Source: Poecilobothrus nobilitatus (lineage: Eukaryota > Arthropoda > Insecta > Diptera > Dolichopodidae). From it: a stretch of 64,000 nt of DNA. The notes under the pieces were generated by a model, which saw nothing but the letters and a program-made list of their open reading frames with translations, was not told the origin of the DNA and made no database searches. Positions 25,935 through 36,739 of this stretch are shown here, in pieces. Both the position numbers and the translations under genes were made by a program. The stretch's first letter is position 1. Every line of letters starts with the position of its first letter. The DNA lies in the NCBI GenBank assembly GCA_947095535.1, contig OX352774.1, forward strand, positions 239,779,825 through 239,843,824, read 5' to 3'.

Positions 25935-26495
25935 TTAAATATAAATATAAGGAAATTCACAGAAAATATTTTAAGCACATGGTATCCAAAAATGGATTCA
26001 TAAAAAATAATAATATTTAATCTATACTTAAAATACAGACTTTTAGTTTGAGAAATTAATTTAGTGATTTAAATATAGATATAAGAATTAGGTTTAGGAT
26101 AATTAAATAGGTAAGGTTTCCAATTTCCTTACAAAAATAATATTAAGTCCACAAATAAGTAAATTCAATAGCATATAATGTAATGATATTTGAGTTGTAT
26201 AAATTTAAAAAATCTGATCTCTGTAAAACAATAGTAATAATATGTAAATTAGCTTGTTACAATAGTAATAACATGTAAATTTTCGGGCGCTTTTTTTGTG
26301 ACAGGCATTTTTGACAACTTTCTAATTAATCTTATAAAACTGTCCGGACTTTTTCTCTGCCATGGCTAACAATATTATTAATGGTCTAATAATAAATTAG
26401 TACAAAATTGTGAGAGAAGTCTGCTAAAATGATATTTTATATGTTTTTTTTTTGCTATTTTTAAGAAAGGTTTGTGTCTCGAATAATACTTTTTT
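25935..26495. other. AT-rich stretch, nothing recognised
   Basis: Only a small local direct repeat (CAATAGTAATAA...ATGTAAATT at about 26227 and 26259) is seen. No gene is seen. Confidence 0.5.
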
Positions 26496-26501
26496 CGTCG
26501 A

Positions 26502-26584
26502 AGATTTGTGTCTTTGATAATAAAATTTTAAATTAATAAATTATTTTTAAATTATTAAAATTTTATTATCAGAGACACAAATCT
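26502..26584. repeat. Near-perfect palindrome, 30-bp arms
   Basis: The arms 26502-26531 and 26555-26584 are inverted copies with a single mismatch and a 23-nt AT spacer. The outer ends read AGATTTGTGTCT / AGAGACACAAATCT. A weaker third copy (GTTTGTGTCTCGAATAAT) lies just upstream at about 26471. It could be a miniature foldback element or a hairpin-forming transcript segment. Confidence 0.75.
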
Positions 26585-26651
26585 AAACACAAAAATTAAA
26601 TAAATATACAGAAATATCATCATTGCCATTTTAGTTTACATTTTTTTTTAC

Positions 26652-26670
26652 ATGTTGGTCTCGCCAACAT
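26652..26670. repeat. Small stem-loop
   Basis: ATGTTGG (26652-26658) and CCAACAT (26664-26670) surround a TCTCG loop. It is short and perfect; its significance is unknown. Confidence 0.4.
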
Positions 26671-26825
26671 CTTGTGTATTATATTATAGATTATATCCAA
26701 CATAAAATGGCAAACCTCAACTATAATATGATTACCAAGTATAACTTTTGCACTCTTATCAATATCAAATTTTGATTTGTCATTCTTTATATTTTTGAAA
26801 GATGACAGGATTTACAACAGCCATC

Positions 26826-28095
26826 TTTTTAACACATTTTTAAAAAATATGGTTATTTAGTTTCACTTTGTCTGTCCGTCGGTTTGTTTAGAAAACTTTT
26901 ATACCGTTTAAGATAGAGCAATCAAATATTTACCATGTACAGGTAAGGTCTCTTAGAAAATGTAATGTTGTAAAACATTGTGTTTTATGTAACCCAGTCC
27001 AATACAGAGTTACAGCCCTTAAAAGTTGAAAAAGGGCATATTTTCAAATGCGTTTATCTCAGGTTTTGCTTAATATTTTTCAATTTAAAAATCCCAGGAA
27101 ACAAGCAGGATATATTTCTAGCTTTGTAAAACAATATTAAAATTAAGCAACTTTTTGCAATTTAGTATTCAAATTTGTCGTTATGTGAGAACAATAATTT
27201 TAAAAGATTTTTTTGAACAAACAAAAATTTTATTTCTTAATATCTTCGGCACCCTTTTATATAAAACATTGATATTTTAAGTGAACGAGGATCATTGAAA
27301 ATTAACAGCATAGTTACCTCTAAAAAGTTTTATGTAACTTTTTCTGTTTAAGAGCAGATTAGAAGTCAACATTTAAATATCTGATATTTCTAGACACGTC
27401 CTGTTGTAAAATATACTTTAAACCTATACAGATTTAAATTAAATCAAAATTAAAGCTCCAGTAATATATTTTATAGTCTTAATTGCTTTTTTTAGTTATA
27501 TAGGATTACAAAACTACAGTCCCTAAAATTTGGAAAAAAGCTCTATTTTTAAATGTTTATACTTATTTCAAGTTCTGCTTAATATTTATTTTAACGTCAA
27601 ACTACAGGACATATCTATATATTAACTTTATAAATCAATATAAAATAAAATCCAACTTTTTCCAAATCTAGTATCTTTTGTAATTAGTATAAGTTATCTC
27701 AGAAAAATTTTTAATTAAAATTTGAAACCGAAAATTTGCTATTTTAAGATATCTGTGAAAGCACATGTACAAATTATTGCAAATTAATGCGCAAATATTT
27801 AAACCTTTATATTATACTTTCACATGACTAAACCGTTTTTCAGAATTATTTAAGCATTATTTTTGGGGTGAAAAGTATAAAATTTACTATTTTTAGACAC
27901 CTGTAACATAGGCAGCTGTACAATTTTTTTCAAAGTAAAACGCAAAATTCTCAGCTTACAATACATTAGAATTTTACGTGTATTAACAACTTTTCTTCAC
28001 TATATACTTAGGATTTCGTTAAAATTCAGAAACTGTCTCTTGATTATGCACTATTTTTTGTTATATATAAAATTTTATGAAAAAGTAAAAATTTT
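26826..28095 (+). mobile_element. Dispersed family, member B, head-to-tail dimer
   Basis: It starts with GGTTATTTAGTTTCACTTTG and CTGTCCGTCGG (26866-26881). The internal module (acagccct/AAnnTTGAAAAAnGG, aggttttgcttaatattt, CAGGA-aca, ACCGTTATG-like, CACCTGTAAC) is present once at about 27000-27480 and again at about 27500-28050. AAATTAAAGCTCCAGTAATA (about 27448) is the diagnostic block shared with members C and D. There is no open frame. The duplicated body suggests internal tandem duplication or insertion of one copy next to another. Confidence 0.7.
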
Positions 28096-28208
28096 AATGT
28101 CAAAATAGTCATCACTATAAAAAGGCTTTTTTATGTCTTTATGAAAATGTGGGCTTTCTATTGTTTTTTGTATACTGTCTTCTTTCTTGTTCCTTGTTTT
28201 TATTAAAG

Positions 28209-28302
28209 GATGTGGAACCAGTAGCTTATGTAACACCAAATAGTATTGTAGTAGGTGGAATTCCAGTAGAGTACCTTTGAAATTATGTTGTCATAGAAGT
28301 AG
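28209..28302 (+). other. Exon-like segment with splice-site-like flanks
   Basis: The upstream tract TTCTTGTTCCTTG...TATTAAAG (28175-28208) resembles a 3' splice site, and AG|GTAATA at 28301-28308 resembles a 5' splice site. Between them one frame is open for 23 codons (includes VEPVAYVTPNSIVVGGIPVE) and then reaches TGA at 28278-28280. If it is an exon, it would contain the end of a coding region or be non-functional. The peptide is not recognised. It sits just after member B and may instead belong to a repeat. Confidence 0.25.
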
Positions 28303-28309
28303 GTAATAT

Positions 28310-28934
28310 AATTAATTTATGTCGTTTAGATGTATTAAGTTTAATTATATCAGTTTCTATTTTACTTACAGCAAAAATGATATCTTCATATGGTAGAAGT
28401 TAACAAGTTAACTTTTAAAGGAATGGTTAATATACGAAAGTTTTAAAAATATTTATGTTTAATGTTTCACAAGTTATTCCGACGAAAATTATCTTTATAA
28501 AGCTGAAATCCAAGTTTTAATTAAAACAAAGAACTAATATTTGTTGATGTTTTTCTTTTTAGGAAAGTTCGGTTTTTGGCACCAAATTTTTTTTAGCCAA
28601 ATGAAAAAGTTTTTACGATACAGTTATCACATTTTAACTATCCATTTAACTAACTTAATTTGTCACAATAACATTTATTTATAATACAATAAGATTTTTC
28701 TTTCTGGACCTCAGGGTTACTTAATGAAATAATAATCGTGATATATGACTTAGTTTAAAAAATTAGAATTAAAGAAACTATAGATATTTTATGTTATATT
28801 ACAATTAGATTATATCTTTATAGTATGAAATTGAAGCATGAGCTCCAAAATCTAAAAAAGTAATTTAAAATTTCTTTATACTACAAACTAATCCCTCAAA
28901 ATTGGCATTTGAAAATCTATTAGATCTTATATAT
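28310..28934. other. AT-rich stretch, nothing recognised
   Basis: No repeat or coding feature is supported. It is slightly less homopolymeric than elsewhere. Confidence 0.45.
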
Positions 28935-29137
28935 AAACATTGTTATTGGTTGGTTTACGTGGCTGGTCCTGTCAACCATGACAAGACCACAATTAGCGCG
29001 TGAGCACCGTTTTGCTACCACTTCCGTGACCACAAGGCTTATGATTAGGCTATAACGGATTTAATTTCAGATCCATTTCGCAGCATTCAGGAACCTTACC
29101 ATTTCTGCAGGTTTTGCCTTTCTGCAAACATTGTTAT
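28935..29137. mobile_element. Short insertion (179 bp) flanked by 12-bp TSD
   Basis: AAACATTGTTAT at 28935-28946 is repeated exactly at 29126-29137. The 179 bp between are much GC-richer than the surroundings (for example AGCGCGTGAGCACCG at about 28997), so they arrived from elsewhere. There is no A-tail, no pol III box and no long frame. It may be a truncated retroelement piece or a short non-autonomous element. Its right TSD copy abuts the left TSD of the next insertion. Confidence 0.7.
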
Positions 29138-29580
29138 ACTTTAAGATATTACGTAACATGGTTAGTGCTCCTGAGAATGTTTACATATCTAGATACATAA
29201 CGATTTACATATCTAGAACAGATCTAGAAATACATACGGTAAGAGAAGAAATAAAAAAATATGCACTAAAACATAAGACCGGCTTAGAAGGGCACATAAA
29301 TGTAGAAGGTTCAAAACTCCTACATTGTGAAAATACCACTAGAAGACTTAATATAACTAGACCACTAGATTTAATGATAAACGCAGATCACCTTCACGGA
29401 AATCTGCAATTCCAGTTGCGAGTTAACGCAAAATTAATGGTTAGTCTTTCAGACTAGTTTTAATATTTTAAGTTAGCGCTGATATGCTTACTTAAAATCT
29501 CACATAACTGTGTTGCGTATAGTATTTTTCGATGATTTTTACCATCCTTACCCAAAGAAAAAAAAAAAACTTTAAGATAT
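29138..29580 (+). pseudogene. 5'-truncated jockey-like LINE, 3' end of ORF2
   Basis: ACTTTAAGATAT at 29138-29149 is repeated exactly at 29569-29580. The insert ends in an A-rich tail (29556-29569), as expected for target-primed reverse transcription. The frame 29131-29457 carries the conserved tail of jockey-clade ORF2: a DLEIHTVREEIKKYA block (residues ~31-45), LEGHINVEGSKLL (~52-64), then RRLNITRPLDL (~71-81) near the stop. Endonuclease and reverse transcriptase are absent, so the insertion is strongly 5'-truncated and inactive. The family call rests on this C-terminal pattern; the sub-family is not determined. Confidence 0.75.
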
Positions 29581-30820
29581 ACAGAAACTAAACAATGATC
29601 ATATAAATACTAGAAGATATCTGTAATCTTACAATTCTTACAATTTCAAAAAATTATATACAAATCATTTATCATTTTGACCGATGCAAATCCTTTTACA
29701 TGAATACTATCTGATAATATTAGGAAAATTATGAAAATATATTAAATATAAATAAAAAACAAAAAAAAAAAAACAAAATATGAAAAATGTCCTTCTGTTT
29801 TGAATAACTTTTAATGCCTTTGAGGCATATACTTATTTTAAATAATTAATTATTAAATACAAATTTTATTTTCTATATTTTTTATTACGAGAATTAACTA
29901 TTGTTGTTTCTTACCTTATTAAATATCAAGGATGACTATTTTAGAGTAGAAAAACTATATTATGTAATAATGAATTGGACTATTTTTTTATTTCCTTTTT
30001 TTCTGTTTTTCATTTTTTTTTTCACTCTAGAGAAATCTCTTAAGGATACTATTTGTATTTCCTTTTTTTCACTGGTTCTTAGTTTCCGTGTATTGTTTTG
30101 TTTTTTTTCGTCTTTATTTTTTTTTTTTGTAAAAGAATCCTTAATTAAAAATTTATAATGCAATTATGATGTTTTACATAAATATATTAATTTTTTTTTT
30201 CCTTTTTGGTTTATGTTATTTTTATTTCTTATCATTTTTATTAAATAAGTAAAATATTGAAAGAAAAGAAATGAAAATGATTGTAGCTTGTAAAAATGTC
30301 AAGATAATTATGTAAATAATATTATAGGTATATCTTAAATGGACTTACCATATCTACCTTTTTAACATTTTATGCAAATATTCAATTAATATTAGTCAAT
30401 TCAGTAATTAGAAATTGAAAAGAACTCATAAATAACACATAGAAGTTAAATTAAATTATCTTTAGTAAATATGTTTCAATATTTTCACGTTAATTTAAAC
30501 TTTCAATTTATTAAGCTACAGTTTAAGAAATTTTATTGACGCCTTATAACGTAATAAACCCGTAAAAGTTTTATCGTACTCGTAAAGAATTTTCTGAACT
30601 ATTCTGGTCTTCTAGTTCCCCATTAACAAAAATTTAAGAAGAATATTAACATTTTACTTCAAAATATATGTTAATATAATTTATTAAAGAACCCATACTA
30701 AAGTTTGGTTTTAAAGAGGGGTAGTTTTGGTTCGTAAAAAATCCAACACTTTCGATGTTTTCTACCGTACCTCGTAAAAAAAAAATATGAGGGATCTCAT
30801 TTTTTTTTAATGCATTTTTC
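29581..30820. other. AT-rich stretch, nothing recognised
   Basis: Long T runs (for example 30110-30129) create spurious open frames on both strands. No feature is supported. Confidence 0.5.
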
Positions 30821-30821
30821 T

Positions 30822-30990
30822 GCCACATAAATGTGGACAGGAAATTACACAGCCTTTCCTATTCAGGCAGGGCTGTAAATGTCGTAAGGAGGAATAACTC
30901 TTACGACGTGTGTGGGATTCGAACCCACACTCCCTCGGTGTTTACAGCATATTTTTTACGCTCTTACCCACTAGGCCACCGAGGCCCCGC
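30822..30990 (-). mobile_element. tRNA-derived SINE, copy 3
   Basis: On the minus strand it begins GGGGCCTCGGTGGCCTAGTG at about 30987, giving a good box A (GTGGCCTAGTGGGTAAGAGCG, split by only minor changes), and has the intact box B GGTTCGAATCC (30917-30927). The GTCGTAAGAG...CCTTACGAC pair, the GCCTGAATAGGAAAGGCTGT body and ATTTATGTGGCAG at the 3' end match copy 1. This is the best-preserved copy. A-rich sequence continues beyond it on the minus strand (T-run at 30801-30808). Confidence 0.85.
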
Positions 30991-30994
30991 TTTT

Positions 30995-31590
30995 TTGTTT
31001 TAAAATATTCCAAACGAAAGTTCAATAGTATGATTCAAAACAGATATTATTATAACATAGTGAATATCCGAAAATAGGTCAGTTCTTCATTTCTTATATC
31101 ATAAATGAATAATGTTTCCTTTTCATATTTCATTTTATTGGTTTTTTTTTACTTAACTCAAGACGAAAAAAGATTTTTCCTTTAATTTAGTAGAATTCAA
31201 ATAAAAGGCAACAAAAAAGAAGAAAAACTTGATGATGACCTGTTTTTGCAGAAAAAAAAAGAAAAACATAATATAATGATTTTATATTCTCCAAAAGGAA
31301 TCAAATAACTATTAACAACAAATAAGCTTTAATAATTAATTTATAAGATAATTCCTAAAAAATATTATTAAATTATATTATTAAATTAAATTTATGTTTT
31401 TCTTCAAAAAAAAGTCTTAATTTATATTTTTGTACATTTATAATCATTTTTCGCTTAATTATTTGAATAAAGCTCAAATTATTAGATCTTAAATTATTAA
31501 ATTATAAATAAGTATAGGTATTATTAATTTCCAAATTTAATTTTATAAATAAAGTCTAATAATAATAATAGAGTCTTGAAAATTTATTTA
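30995..31590. other. AT-rich stretch, nothing recognised
   Basis: Low complexity only, between the SINE and the composite element. Confidence 0.5.
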
Positions 31591-31618
31591 TACAATAGGG
31601 TTTGCTACGACGTATAAC

Positions 31619-31708
31619 GTTTCAAAATCTCGCAACTTAAAATTTTGTGTCTAAAAATCTCGAGTGTCAAAAACTCGTGTTTCAAAATCTCGTGTCTTAA
31701 AAAACCTA
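31619..31708 (+). repeat. Left 15-bp tandem array
   Basis: Units start at 31619, 31634, 31649, 31664, 31679 and 31694, with no slippage in the period. The consensus is GTTTCAAAATCTCGT; the first and fifth units are closest to it. It forms the left inverted terminus of the composite element. Confidence 0.8.
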
Positions 31709-31814
31709 TATTTATTTGATTCTCCTGCAAAATCTCAACGCACAAAATTCAAAAATGTGAATATCAGTGTAAATTTAATTATAATTTCAAATAAATAATT
31801 TTATTTAAAATAGT

Positions 31815-32040
31815 CCCCCGTGCTAAACAAATTATAGGAACCCTGATTTTGAAACCAACTCTAAAATCTATTAAAATTTTTTTTTTTATATAAATATTTG
31901 CATATAAAAGCATTTAAAATAATTCCAACAAAAAATATTGAAAATAGTGGGAATTGTCGCCTTTAAACGCTTTTCAAACAAATTATTGAAATCCTAATTT
32001 TGAAACCACCTATAAAATCCTTCCAATTATTCTTTTTACA
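31815..32040. repeat. Satellite-like pair, ~153-bp period, second occurrence
   Basis: CTAAACAAATTATaGgAACC followed by CTGATTTTGAAACCAAC at about 31819 recurs as CAAACAAATTATTGAAATCC plus TAATTTTGAAACCACC at about 31972. The same arrangement is found at 23866-24095. Confidence 0.65.
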
Positions 32041-32847
32041 ACCATATTTCAAAGCATTTAATTTTTGCATTTTTAGCACATTTCCAAAAAAAAATTTGAA
32101 AAAATGTGCCTATTAGATTCACTCTCTCCGTCCATCCGTCTGTTTATAAAACTTCTACACCGTTAAAGATAGAGAAAAAAAATTTTAACCATGGGTAGCT
32201 CTCATAAAAAAAATAATTTTGTGGAACAGCTTTTTCATGTAGCACCATGAAAACGTCATGCGACAGGTATTTTTTTTAACTTTGTAAATAAATATCAAAA
32301 TTATACAATTTTTTTTAAATTTACCGTTATGTTTTGTTTTTTGTTATGTTTTCGAAAACACAATTTTGCATGATTTTTCTACTTTCGTAACTCCGGCACG
32401 CTTTTAGATAGAGGCTTGAAATGTTGAGGCAAGAAAGAACTTTTAGAATTAGTATAAGTTTTCTTAAAAATTTTTTTTGTACCACCCCCTGTTTAAAAGA
32501 TATTAGGGCTGAACAATTTTAAGTTTACTATTTTTAGGCACCTGTACAAATTTTTTTTCGGCAAGACATAAAAATTAAAGCTCCAGTAATATATTTTTAC
32601 GTGTGTAAACGGTTTTTCTTAGTTATGAAGGGTTCCGGACTTACAGCCTCTCAAAATTCCAAAAAAAGTATTATTTTCACATATTTTTAAATTTTCAAAT
32701 TTTTGTGCAAGTCACAATTCTAAACAGTTTGTATTGCGTTTTGGAAATTTGTATTGCGCGCGCTTTTAAAAACCGTTGGTTTATATTCTACCTTGTTTTT
32801 TTAATTTTTACGTTTTCGCTATATTATTTCAAAAATATTATAAAAAC

Positions 32848-32940
32848 CTGAGATTTGGGGACATACGGTTTTGACACGCAAGATTTTAAAAAAAGAGATT
32901 TAAAAACACAAGATTTAAATGCTGAAGATTTCGATATGCT
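32848..32940 (-). repeat. Right 15-bp tandem array (inverse of the left)
   Basis: AGATTT starts at 32851, 32881, 32896, 32911 and 32926, all in a 15-bp register, with a degenerate unit at 32866. The consensus ACaAGATTTtAAAAC is the reverse complement of the left array unit. Together they make terminal inverted arrays. Confidence 0.75.
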
Positions 32941-32953
32941 TTTCCTATAATAT

Positions 32954-35480
32954 TATATCAAAAATGTTATTTACTAATTCTCTTTGCAACTAAGATGTTC
33001 AATTAATAAATTTAATGAAAAACATATTTTTCAGTTCAAGAATAGCTTACTATTATTACTTACTTACTATCAGTCACTCATTGTAGATATTATAGTTACA
33101 TTAGCAATCCCATTTTTAATTCTCCTCTCACAAATTATATCTGATATATTTTTTTTAATATTCACTTTTACTTATTATTATAATAGATAACAGAAAAGAT
33201 TTGGCATTTCTTCTGAACTTTAAAGAAGATTAATCCAATATCCCAGCATATTTCATAACATCTAAATCTCATTCAATAGTATAACATAAGAAAGGAGTCA
33301 GAGTAAATAAAAGACCTTTATTCTTCATAAGGTGTACATCTTAAAAAAAAAAATCCTATATTTCTTCATGTACAATATTAGAAGTTGATTTAACATTTTT
33401 TAATGATTTAAAATTATAAGTGTATATTGTTAATATTGAATTATCTCAAAAACAGTTCAGGATCACTATTTATATTATCATAATTTAAGTGGAAAGCTTG
33501 GAAAATTTAAAAATGAAATAAGAGTTATTAATAATTAATTATGATATTTTCGGAAAAAAAATTACAGTTATCTATTCGAAAAAAAAACATTAAATATTAA
33601 ATTTGAAAAATTTATTTATGTTTTGTAACTAAGATAACGAAAAAATTATCAGATCATTAAAACGGAAGAGAGTAAATAATTTAAATAAATAAAATAATTA
33701 TTATAAGAATAATTTTGAAAACTGTGGTTTTGTTTTTTAGAAACCATTAAAAAAAAATCTTCCTACCCTGTCCAGAAAATTATTCGTTCAGTTTTGACCG
33801 CAACTATCACTTGATAAAGTTACACAGTTTCCTTGTAAAACACAATGCTTATATGTTTTCCCTTTATGCAAGATAATATTCGCGTGTATACAAAAGTTTT
33901 TTTTTTTTTTCTTTAAGAAGTTTATATTTTAAAATAAAATTTCACTTCATAAAATATTCTTACTTCTTTTTCATATTTCGAAAATTCATCAAACTAACTC
34001 GTCACTTATAAAATGAACACCGAAAAAACAAAAAAAAAAAAAAACATAACTTATATCAAACAGATTTAATTCCTTTACAAGTCACGTTCCTTTTTACAAA
34101 ATTTTATTGCAATCAATAAAATATTTTAACTTTTTGTGCATTAAATTCTGAAAAAATTTTTCGATCATCATTTATTTCCTTCCAATTAAATGAAAACTTA
34201 CTTGAATATAGCCTTAAATTTTCTATCAATAAAAAAACAAAAACAACAACCAAAAAAAAAAAAAAAACTAAAAAATATTTCATGTAACATTTGCTTTCTG
34301 GGCAATTTTCATTCAAAAAATCATTGAATGTTTATTGATATTACCGTTAGTAACTCCTTATACTGTATAAAACTTGATTAAAACTTGGCATTAATATGGA
34401 TAAAAATTAATATATATAAAAAAAAAAAAAAACAAATTTCCTTTTCAATAATATTATATACAAAATTAAAAAAAATGAAAATCTAATAACGAGACTATTA
34501 TCCTTTTCAGTACCAGATGCAGTAAAAAAAAAATTTTTTTTGATTTTCTTTAAATTTTGTTCAAAATATAATATTATATACATATATATTATTTTTTTGT
34601 GTATTTTTCGGTTTATTTGTGCTTTCATCATCCTTTTTTCCCAGATTCAGTTTATATTTTTAATATAAAATAAAAAAAAAAATAAAAAAAAATTTTTTTT
34701 TTCTCTCATTCTGTATTACTATTAGATACTATATAGAATTTTTATATTAACCGATTTTTTTTTTTTTTGTTTGTTAGTGTCCCTTAAATAAAAGGACATT
34801 TAGATAAATTATAAAGAATTGGCAATAATGTAAACCATCACATCACATCTCATCTCAATTCAATGTAAGAAAAAGAAAGTAAAATAAAAATATGTTTCTT
34901 ACTATCCTTGAGATTTTTTTTTTTTTTTGTTTAATTATTTGAATTCAATCGGTTCAAATATATTCTTGCTCATATTGAAAGGATATACGAAACTTTATTT
35001 AACAGTTTATTGAAAAAAGATTTTTTTTTTTTGTTATTTTATTTTTACTTTTTCATTTTTGAATCAAATTGAAAACTTGCCTTACAATTCTTTTATTATA
35101 TATATTTTCAATTGAAAAAATAAAAGAACAAAAAGAAAAACAAAAGCAGCAAACAGTTAAACAAATGTTGTGGTGATAAAAATTTTCAAAATGGTCTCGG
35201 CAAGATTTCTTTTACTTAAGAAAAACGAAAAAAAAAAAACAAAAAATAAAATAAAATGAGATATAAAAATTGATTCAATACGATGAATGAATCAAACTAA
35301 ATATCATCTAAAAAAAAAAAATTAAAAAAAAATAGAAAAGGACATTTTTATTTTTATTAAAAACAAGAGCAACAACAGCAACAACAATAACAAAAATAAT
35401 GGTAGATATATAAAATATTATATATATTATTATATATAATATAATATAATATATTTATCCTTTGGTATCCTGAAAGTAAC
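32954..35480. other. AT-rich stretch with microsatellites
   Basis: Dense homopolymer tracts (about 34030-34045, 34252-34266, 34414-34432 and 34672-34700). A short CATCACATCACATCTCATCTC tract lies at 34839-34858 and (AT)/(ATAAT)-rich sequence at 35405-35456. No gene is supported. Confidence 0.5.
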
Positions 35481-35580
35481 ATTAAATTCAAGAGGTATTA
35501 TTCATCATCAGCAAAATAACAGCATTTGTATTGATGTCCCAGCAGATTGAGTTTATTGCATTTTATTAGATGAATATTGA
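35460..35580 (+). other. Coding-like short segment
   Basis: From about 35465 the plus strand is open for 27 codons with mixed composition (contains ILKVTLNSRGIIHHQQNNSI), reaches TGA at about 35546, then is open again for 11 codons. It is GC-richer than the neighbours. It may be an exon remnant or a conserved non-coding element. No family is recognised and confidence is low. Confidence 0.2.
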
Positions 35581-36474
35581 AAAATAAAAACAAAATAAAA
35601 AGAAAATATTTATAAATAAAAAATTTTTGAAAATTAAAGATGAATATAAAGAAAATATCCTTATTTTAGTTGAATAGCTTAAGTATAGTTAAAATGAACG
35701 AAATGCAAGAAATAAAATGAAATTGGTTCGTTTTTATTGTTTTTGCTTTTATTTTTTTAATAATAAAAATGTCAAATATAATTCTAAGAATCAAAAATTT
35801 ATTTTTAAAGTAATTGAATTAAACATACTACCAAAATTTAGAAATTTACAAAAAAAAAAAAAAAAAAAATTTTAAATAGGTTCTTTTTGATTTTCTTAAT
35901 TCTGCATTTTTCTACTAAGCAATTTATCCACTAGCGGATCACTATATTTTTTATAATATTATCCTTTTTGTCAATAGAAAGATCTGAGCAGACATTTTTG
36001 TATTTTAAAGTGAAACTTTGTGACATTCTAAACTAAATAATTAATTTTCTGGAATTTTTCAGTTTTAGAAAATTTTGTTGTTGGATATGTCTGCAAGATG
36101 TTTAAGTTTTTCAATTTATACCTTACGTTTCCAGCAAAAAATCGGGCTAGACCTATATGAGAAATATATAAAATAATGTATTTTTTGATGGTAAGTGGCG
36201 CTTTTTTTTTTTTGTTGTTTAGTGTATAGAAACTGTACTTGTTTCATATTAAATAACACGATTTTTTTTCTACCTTATGGATCACTTAAATATGTACATA
36301 TGTACATAGTATAGTATGGATCACTTAAATTATTATGTATATAATTGATTATTTTTGTGTTTCACCAACTGCAGCAAAAGATTTGATTACCAATGTAATC
36401 TAGCGTTAAACGATAAAATAGCTATTATTAAAAATTTATGAACTATATTGAACTTCAATTTAGAAGCTGCATTC
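35581..36474. other. AT-rich stretch with one short tandem duplication
   Basis: TATGGATCACTTAAAT occurs at 36276 and 36316. Otherwise low complexity (poly-A at 35849-35869). No gene is seen. Confidence 0.45.
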
Positions 36475-36735
36475 TCACATAAAGTATTGGGCATAAAACC
36501 GGCAAATTTTACCGTATGAAAGATGTACACGATTTATACAGCACATATCGTAAAAACCCATTAAATATGATGGGAAGTCTGGTGGATTTTTGATTTTGCA
36601 AATGATCCTCGCAAAGATTTCGATATACCGAAAAGAATCGGGACAGCAGAGATATGTGAAGCAAGGTTTGATGAATACTGATTCATTTTTATTCAAATGG
36701 TAGAACAATTGTTGGAAAATTTTTCTATCACTCAT
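36475..36735 (-). other. Uncertain 86-codon open frame / coding-like patch
   Basis: The minus strand has an ATG frame of 86 codons, Cys- and aromatic-rich, not low complexity. The plus strand of the same patch also shows coding-like segments in two frames (KFYRMKDVHDLYSTYRKN, then DFANDPRKDFDIPKRIG after a frame change), as a frameshifted relic would. I cannot decide the strand and do not recognise either product. The patch is clearly less A/T-rich than its flanks. Confidence 0.25.
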
Positions 36736-36739
36736 TAAA

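Larger units (their letters stand above)
31596..32953. mobile_element. Composite element bounded by inverted 15-bp arrays (member C)
   Basis: Left end: AATAGGGTTTGC, then six units of exactly 15 bp. Right end: six inverse units on the same period, then a sequence whose complement reads ATAGGAAAAGC, so the termini are inverted. Inside are a satellite-like pair (about 31815-32035) and the dispersed-family module (about 32060-32720: GTGCCTATTAGATTCACTCT, TCCGTCCATCCG, ACCGTTATG, CCCTGTTTAAAAG, AGGCACCTGT, TTAAAGCTCCAGTAATATA). No transposase frame is present. It is either one non-autonomous element or nested ones. It is the most informative family member for defining ends. Confidence 0.7.

Noticed and set aside
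28209..28380. Nuclear copy of mitochondrial cytochrome b
   Set aside because: A PVE-containing phrase and a TGA that could be read as Trp suggested it, but no further conserved blocks of the cytochrome b C-terminus could be aligned.
29901..30163. Complementary open frames on both strands
   Set aside because: Created by long T runs. The peptides are poly-Phe/Leu on one strand and poly-Lys on the other.
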